A stretch of DNA of 64,000 bases from Paraburkholderia susongensis (GTDB lineage: Bacteria; Pseudomonadota; Gammaproteobacteria; Burkholderiales; Burkholderiaceae). Positions 59,324 to 64,000 of the stretch are shown here, in pieces; within the stretch, counting starts at the first letter, position 1, and the number at the start of each line of letters is the position of its first letter. The notes beneath the pieces are model-generated. The model searched no databases and was not told where the DNA came from. It worked only from the letters and a program-made list of their open reading frames with translations. Location of the stretch: NCBI RefSeq assembly GCF_900177725.1, contig NZ_FXAT01000004.1:620001-684000 (forward strand). The letters are read 5' to 3'. The position numbers and the translations under genes were made by a program.

Positions 59324-59935
59324 ATGCTTGAATCACTTTCGCTTGCTGCTGGCCTGTCATGGGGCAGCGGTCTGCGCCTCTATCTGACGGTTCTCCTCGC
59401 CGGCGTGTTCGAACGTCTCGGCCTCATTCATCTGCCTGCCACGCTGTCCGCGCTGTCCTCGCCATGGGTGATCGGCGCGGCGGCCGTGCTGACGCTCGCC
59501 GAATTCTTCGCCGACAAGATCCCCGCGTTCGATTCGCTATGGGACGCGATCCACACCTTCATCCGCATTCCGGCTGGCGCGGTGCTCGCCGCCGGCGCGC
59601 TCGGCCACGCCGATCCGGCGCTTCTGACCGTCGCCGCGCTCGCGGGCGGCACGCTCGCGGGCACCGCGCATCTCGCGAAGGCGGGCACGCGCGCGCTCAT
59701 CAACCTGTCGCCGGAACCGGTGTCGAACGTCGTGACCTCGACCGCCGAGGATGGCCTCGTGTTCGGCGGCGTACTGCTCGCGCTGTTCGTGCCGCTCGTG
59801 TTTCTGGTCTTGATGGTAGGCTTTCTGCTGCTCGCGGCGTGGGCGTTGCCGCGATTGTGGCGCGGCGTGCAGGGCGGTTTTCGCGGCATGGCCACGCACA
59901 TGGTGTCGCGATTTGCGAGGAGCAGGCACGATTGA
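59324..59935 (+). CDS. DUF4126-family membrane protein
   Basis: 203 aa with about five hydrophobic segments. Opening ESLSLAAGLSWGSGLRLYLTVLLAG, then LAEFFADKIPAFDSLWDAIHTFIRIPAGA and SPEPVSNVVTSTAEDG are the conserved DUF4126 blocks. Function unknown; a channel or carrier-like role has not been shown. The ATG follows TTGGAGG at 59312-59317. It overlaps the next gene's TTG start by 4 bp (TTGA). Confidence 0.88.
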   Translation: MLESLSLAAGLSWGSGLRLYLTVLLAGVFERLGLIHLPATLSALSSPWVIGAAAVLTLAEFFADKIPAFDSLWDAIHTFIRIPAGAVLAAGALGHADPALLTVAALAGGTLAGTAHLAKAGTRALINLSPEPVSNVVTSTAEDGLVFGGVLLALFVPLVFLVLMVGFLLLAAWALPRLWRGVQGGFRGMATHMVSRFARSRHD

Positions 59936-62514
59936 GCGAAACGTTGAGAGGTTCCGGGGCGCGCGCTGAGCATACGACGGCGCGCCGTTTCGGCCGCGCG
60001 GATCTGTTGCGCCAGGCCATCCGCATGACGGCGCGCGACTGGCGCGCGGGCGAACTGACGATGTTGCTGCTCGCGCTCGTGCTGGCCGTCGCGGCGCTTT
60101 CGAGCGTCGGGTTTCTCGCCGACCGGCTGCACCAGGGGCTCGAGCGCGACGCGCGGCGCATGATCGCCGCCGACTTCATCGTGCGCGCCGATCATCCTGT
60201 CGATCCGCAATTCGCGGCCGAGGCGCAGACGCTCGGGCTGCGCACCGCCACCACGGCGATTTTCCCGAGCATGATCAATTCGACCGGCGCGCAGCCGGTG
60301 TCGCGCCTCGCCGCCGTCAAGGCGGTGTCGCCGGGCTATCCGCTGCGCGGCGCATTGCGCATCGCGCAGGCAGCAGGCGCGGCCGATCACCCGGCGACGT
60401 CGATTCCGGCGCCGGGTACCGTGTGGGTCGATCAGGAACTGCTCGATGCGTTGAAGCTCAAGGTGGGCGACACGGTGAAGGTCGGCAGCCGCGATTTCAC
60501 GATCGGCGCGGTGATTACGCGCGAACTCGATCGCGGCTTTTCGTTCGTCAACTTTTCGCCGCGCCTGATGCTGCGCGCCGACGAAGTCCAGTCGACCGGC
60601 CTCATCACGTACGGCAGCCGCGTCACGTACCGGCTGCTCGTGGCCGGCGCGGACGACGCGGTGGCGCGTTTCGCGCAGTTCGCGCGGGACCACGTGGACG
60701 GCGGCAAGATGCGCGGCGTCGCGCTCGAATCGCTGCACGACGGCCAGCCGCAGGTGCGCCAGACGCTCGACCGCGCGGGGCATTTCCTGACGCTCGTGTC
60801 GCTGCTGACCGCGCTGCTCGCGGCCGTGGCGATCGCGATGGCCGCGCACCGCTATATGCGCCGCCATCTCGACGGCTGCGCGGCGATGCGCTGTCTCGGC
60901 GTGAGCCAGGCCGCGCTGCGCGCGCTGTTCACGCTCGAATTCGTCGGGCTGGGTGTGATCGGCGGCGTGCTCGGGATCGCGCTCGGCTATCTCGGCCATC
61001 TCGCGCTGTTGACGTGGCTCGGCGGCCTGATCGACGTGGTGCTGCCGCAGCCGACGCTGTGGCCCGCGCTCGAAGGCATCGCGGCCGGCCTCGTGCTGCT
61101 GCTCGGCTTCGCGCTGCCGCCGCTGTTGCCGCTCACGCGCGTGCCGCCGGTGCGCGTGCTGCGCCGTGAATGGGGCGAGGCGGGGCGCACCGCGTGGGCC
61201 GCGTACGCGCTCGGCATCGTGCTGTTCGGTGGGCTGTTGATCATCGCCGCCGGTGAATTGAAGCTCGGCGGGATCGTCGCGGGCGGTTTCGCGGGCGGCT
61301 TGCTCGTGTTCGCCGGCATCGCGCGGCTCGCGCTGTGGGGCGCCGCGCGCGTCGTGCGCAGCGAGCGTGTCAATGCAGGCATTGGCTGGCGCTATGCGCT
61401 CGCGTCGCTCGAGCGGCGCAGCAGTACGAGCGCGCTGCAGATCACCGCGCTCGGCATCGGCCTCATGTGTCTGCTGCTGATCGCGATGACGCGCAACGAC
61501 CTCGTGCAAGGCTGGCGCAAATCGACGCCGCCCGATGCGCCCAACGAGTTCATCATCGATATCCAGCCCGACCAGCGCGACGCGGTCACGCAGTATCTCG
61601 ACGCGCACGGCCTGCCCGGCACGCAGCTCTCGCCGATGGTGCGCGGGCGGCTCGTCGCGATCAACGGCAAGCCGGTCGATCCGGACTCGTTCAAGGGCGC
61701 GGATGCGCGGCGTCTCGTGGACCGCGAGTTCAACCTCTCCTATACGACCGAGCTGCCCGACGACAACCGCATCGCCGCGGGCAAGTGGTACGGCGACACG
61801 ACGAAGCCGCAGATTTCGATCGAGCAGGGGCTTGCGAAGCTCATCAACGTGAAACCCGGCGACGTGCTGCGCTTCGACGTGACGGGCCTCACGGTCGACG
61901 CACCGGTCACGAGCGTGCGCAAGCTCGACTGGGGTTCATTCAAGGTCAACTTCTTCGTGCTGATGCCGCCCGCCGCGCTGCAGGATTTTCCGGCCACGTT
62001 CATCACGAGCTTCCATTTGCCGCAGGACAAACAGACGACGATCGACGGCCTGATCGCCTCATACCCGAACCTCACCGCGATCGACACCGGCCCGATTCTC
62101 GCGCAGGTGCAGCGCGTGCTGCAGCAGGTGATCGGCGCGGTGCAGTTCCTGTTCGCGTTCACGCTCGCGGCCGGCGTGCTCGTGCTGTATGCGGCGCTTG
62201 CGGGCACGCGCGACGAGCGTATGCGAGAATCCGCGCTGCTGCGTGCGCTCGGGGCGTCGCATCGCCAGGTGCGCGCGGTGCAGGTGGCCGAATTCGTCGC
62301 GGTGGGCGCGCTCTCCGGCTTGATGGCGGCCGCGGGCGCGCAGATCGTCGGCTCGCTGCTCGCCACGCACGTGTTCGAGTTCTATCTGAACTTCGACCCG
62401 TGGCTGCTGCCGGCGGGCGTTGCCGGCGGCATCGCCTGCGCCGGCGTGGGCGGCTGGCTGAGCCTGCGGCATGTGTTGGCGCGGCCCGCGCTGCAATCAC
62501 TGCGGGACGCGTGA
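59932..62514 (+). CDS. FtsX-like ABC transporter permease (YbbP type)
   Basis: 860-aa inner-membrane permease with two FtsX-like domains, each with membrane helices flanking a large periplasmic region: helix 1 after DWRAGELTMLLLALVLAVAALSSVGF, LLTALLAAVAIAMAAHRYMRRHLDGCAAMRCLGVS, and the C-terminal MRESALLRALGASHRQVRAVQ. Typical partners are an ATPase (YbbA) and a lipase, in lipoprotein or lipid handling. No ATPase is adjacent here. The TTG start has GAGGAG 9 nt upstream; the frame is open further upstream but overlaps the DUF4126 gene. Confidence 0.88.
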   Translation: MSETLRGSGARAEHTTARRFGRADLLRQAIRMTARDWRAGELTMLLLALVLAVAALSSVGFLADRLHQGLERDARRMIAADFIVRADHPVDPQFAAEAQTLGLRTATTAIFPSMINSTGAQPVSRLAAVKAVSPGYPLRGALRIAQAAGAADHPATSIPAPGTVWVDQELLDALKLKVGDTVKVGSRDFTIGAVITRELDRGFSFVNFSPRLMLRADEVQSTGLITYGSRVTYRLLVAGADDAVARFAQFARDHVDGGKMRGVALESLHDGQPQVRQTLDRAGHFLTLVSLLTALLAAVAIAMAAHRYMRRHLDGCAAMRCLGVSQAALRALFTLEFVGLGVIGGVLGIALGYLGHLALLTWLGGLIDVVLPQPTLWPALEGIAAGLVLLLGFALPPLLPLTRVPPVRVLRREWGEAGRTAWAAYALGIVLFGGLLIIAAGELKLGGIVAGGFAGGLLVFAGIARLALWGAARVVRSERVNAGIGWRYALASLERRSSTSALQITALGIGLMCLLLIAMTRNDLVQGWRKSTPPDAPNEFIIDIQPDQRDAVTQYLDAHGLPGTQLSPMVRGRLVAINGKPVDPDSFKGADARRLVDREFNLSYTTELPDDNRIAAGKWYGDTTKPQISIEQGLAKLINVKPGDVLRFDVTGLTVDAPVTSVRKLDWGSFKVNFFVLMPPAALQDFPATFITSFHLPQDKQTTIDGLIASYPNLTAIDTGPILAQVQRVLQQVIGAVQFLFAFTLAAGVLVLYAALAGTRDERMRESALLRALGASHRQVRAVQVAEFVAVGALSGLMAAAGAQIVGSLLATHVFEFYLNFDPWLLPAGVAGGIACAGVGGWLSLRHVLARPALQSLRDA

Positions 62515-62551
62515 TTTTTTCTGATGGTTTTTTCCGGCGGTTGAGCAGGGT

Positions 62552-62965
62552 ATGAGCGATTTGAACGACGAAGTGTCCGCGCACGAGCCGACGGCCTTCG
62601 AACTGGTGGGCGGCGAAGCGCGCGTGCGTGAACTGATCGACCGCTTTTACGACCTCATGGATCTCGAAGCGGATTTCGCCGGGATTCGCGCGCTGCATCC
62701 GGCGTCGCTCGATGGTTCGCGCGACAAGCTGTTCTGGTTCCTGTGCGGCTGGCTCGGCGGCCCCGATCACTACATCAGCCGCTTCGGCCATCCGCGTCTG
62801 CGCGCGCGGCATCTGCCGTTTGCGATTGCATCGAGCGAGCGCGACCAGTGGCTGCGCTGCATGGCATGGGCGATGGAAGACATCGGGCTGGCGGAGCCGT
62901 TGCGCGAGCGGCTGCTCGGCTCGTTTTTCGAAACCGCGGACTGGATGCGCAACCGCAATGGCTGA
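62552..62965 (+). CDS. Group II truncated haemoglobin
   Basis: 137-aa 2-over-2 globin. B10 Tyr 33 (RFYDLM), proximal His 87 (RARHLPF) and G8 Trp 100 (DQWLRCMAWAM) are in place; FGHPRLRARHLPF is the group II signature. Expected to bind O2/NO and to handle reactive species in the cytosol. It overlaps the DUF924 gene by 8 bp, so the two are cotranscribed. Confidence 0.93.
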   Translation: MSDLNDEVSAHEPTAFELVGGEARVRELIDRFYDLMDLEADFAGIRALHPASLDGSRDKLFWFLCGWLGGPDHYISRFGHPRLRARHLPFAIASSERDQWLRCMAWAMEDIGLAEPLRERLLGSFFETADWMRNRNG

Positions 62966-63605
62966 TACGCCGCGGCACGCCACGCCTGCGGCGGCGTATT
63001 CGGCTGAAGCCGACTACGCCGCGCTCGCGCCGCAAGCGCGCGAAGTGCTCGACTGCTGGTTCGGCGCGCCCGATGCGCCGGACTACGGCCGCGAGCGCAA
63101 GCGCTGGTTCAAGCGCAACGCTGCCTTCGATACGATGCTGCGCGAACGTTTCGGTCACCTGATCGATGCGGCGAACGCGGGCGCGCTCGACGCGTGGCAG
63201 GCTACGCCGTTAGGCGCTCTCGCGCTCGTCGTCGTGCTCGATCAGTTCTCGCGCAACTGTCATCGCAACACGCCGCGCGCGTTCGCCGCCGACCGCAAGG
63301 CGCTGGATGTCGCGCAACGGATGGTCGCGAGCGGCGCCGACCGTCTGTTGCCGGGTGTGCAGCATCGCGCGTTCGCTTATCTGCCGTTCGAGCACGACGA
63401 AACGTCCGCGAGCCAGCACGAGTCGCTGCGCCTTTTCAGGCAGATCGCGGCGGAGCCGGGCGGCGAGGACTATTACCGCCATGCGGTGCGGCACGCGGAA
63501 GTCATCGAGCGGTTCGGGCGCTTTCCGCATCGCAATGCGTTGCTCGGGCGCGAGTCGAGCGACGCAGAAGCCGCGTTTCTGCGCGAACCCGGTTCATCGT
63601 TCTAG
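62958..63605 (+). CDS. DUF924-family protein
   Basis: 215-aa soluble protein, mostly helical. Conserved blocks: VLDCWFGAPD, RKRWFKRNAAFDTMLRERFG, ALALVVVLDQFSRNCHRNTPRAFAAD in two parts, HRAFAYLPFEHDE and RFGRFPHRNALLGRESS. These are the family signature (tetratricopeptide-like fold); no activity is known. The ATG lies inside the globin stop region, suggesting a functional link. Confidence 0.9.
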   Translation: MADTPRHATPAAAYSAEADYAALAPQAREVLDCWFGAPDAPDYGRERKRWFKRNAAFDTMLRERFGHLIDAANAGALDAWQATPLGALALVVVLDQFSRNCHRNTPRAFAADRKALDVAQRMVASGADRLLPGVQHRAFAYLPFEHDETSASQHESLRLFRQIAAEPGGEDYYRHAVRHAEVIERFGRFPHRNALLGRESSDAEAAFLREPGSSF

Positions 63606-63641
63606 ATACGGACGCGCGCGTTGCGGTAACCGCGACGCGTT

Positions 63642-64000
63642 CTAGTCGTCACCACGCACCGTGCCCGCAACCGGTGTGCGCACGAACACGCGCAGCAGTT
63701 CATCCGAATCGCCGGGCCGCGCGCCGGACCAGAACAGACGCCATTCGCCGTCCGGCGGGCGCGCGTTGTCCCGGCGGCTTTCCTCGATCAGCCATGTACA
63801 GCCGGTGGTGCGCGGGTTCTCGTTCGGCTGATGCTCGATGCCGGTGTAGTAGTAGAGCATCGGCGCTTCGGATTCGCCGAGTCCGGTGCTCGCCATGCAA
63901 TCGCCGTCGTTCCATTCAATATCCATTTTCGCGCCGAGATCCTGGAACACCGAGCGGTAGCTCTTCGCGTAGTCGAGCCACGGCAGCAGCAGCGTGCTGA
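63642..64000 (-). CDS. Unrecognised protein, C-terminal part
   Basis: 119 codons are visible; the frame stays open to the window edge, so the start is outside. A GTG at 63950 is internal, since the codons before it read as protein (STLLLPWLDYAKSYRS). The visible part has DIEWNDGDCMAST, MLYYYTGIEHQPNENPR, CTWLIEESRRD and EWRLFWSGARPGDSDELLRVFVR. Acidic and aromatic, no membrane segment. No domain recognised; convergent with the DUF924 gene. Confidence 0.65.
   Translation of the reverse strand, partial: STLLLPWLDYAKSYRSVFQDLGAKMDIEWNDGDCMASTGLGESEAPMLYYYTGIEHQPNENPRTTGCTWLIEESRRDNARPPDGEWRLFWSGARPGDSDELLRVFVRTPVAGTVRGDD

Noticed and set aside
59428..61608. 726-codon frame antisense to the FtsX-like permease
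   Set aside because: Composition and lack of domains mark it as a mirror of the real coding strand.

Overview
The window is GC-rich chromosomal DNA of a betaproteobacterium, most likely Burkholderia sensu lato and probably Paraburkholderia or Caballeronia. The evidence is the type of the housekeeping proteins (RhlE, GluQ, TrhO, DnaE, RdgC, HemF, PurD, YebC, Upp), a Burkholderia-type porin, the Kdp system, and the compact high-GC coding style. I saw no rRNA, tRNA, insertion sequence, prophage or CRISPR array.

Layout. 1-6.9 kb: 3' part of rhlE, gluQ and trhO on the minus strand, then dnaE. 6.9-14.7 kb: a cell-surface polysaccharide block (three family 2 glycosyltransferases, one GT-B glycosyltransferase, the lipid A flippase msbA and an O-antigen ligase-type membrane protein). 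14.9-21.7 kb: a small conserved protein, rdgC, an MFS carrier, two VOC/PhnB-like proteins, an SH3/NlpC-P60 lipoprotein and a two-Mop-domain molybdate-binding protein. 21.8-22.9 kb: an AT-richer islet with two small exported proteins. 23.2-24.8 kb: msrC (with a strong terminator) and a MscS channel.

25.2-37.9 kb is an accessory catabolic region. It holds an MHS-type carrier, an ammonia-lyase-family enzyme that has lost the Ala-Ser-Gly needed for the MIO cofactor, an IclR regulator, an HpcH/HpaI aldolase, an ACS-type MFS carrier, a porin, a LigI-like amidohydrolase, a flavin reductase-like protein, a two-cupin protein, a ketopantoate-reductase-family protein and a two-subunit class I (Fe-S) hydratase. 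Together they look like uptake, elimination, lactone hydrolysis, hydration and retro-aldol cleavage of an unknown organic acid or aromatic-derived compound. Two perfect inverted repeats with shared CATGRAT half-sites lie in front of the lyase and of the porin operon. This is the best candidate for an undescribed system.

38.0-46.8 kb: a minus-strand housekeeping run, rng, maf, rlmH, rsfS, nadD, hemF, purD, yebC and upp. nadD has no ATG, GTG or TTG that keeps its nucleotide-binding motif; a CTG with a good ribosome-binding site fits. 47.0-49.4 kb: an SDR lacking the usual Tyr/Lys, mgsA and a quinone oxidoreductase. 49.6-58.6 kb: a complete kdp operon (small leader membrane ORF, kdpF, A, B, C, D, E) with a likely KdpE box and low-complexity insertions in KdpA and KdpD. 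58.7-59.1 kb: a two-hairpin guanidine-II (mini-ykkC) riboswitch controlling a Gdx/SugE guanidinium exporter. 59.3-64.0 kb: DUF4126 protein, FtsX-like permease, truncated haemoglobin, DUF924 protein and the 3' part of an unrecognised gene.
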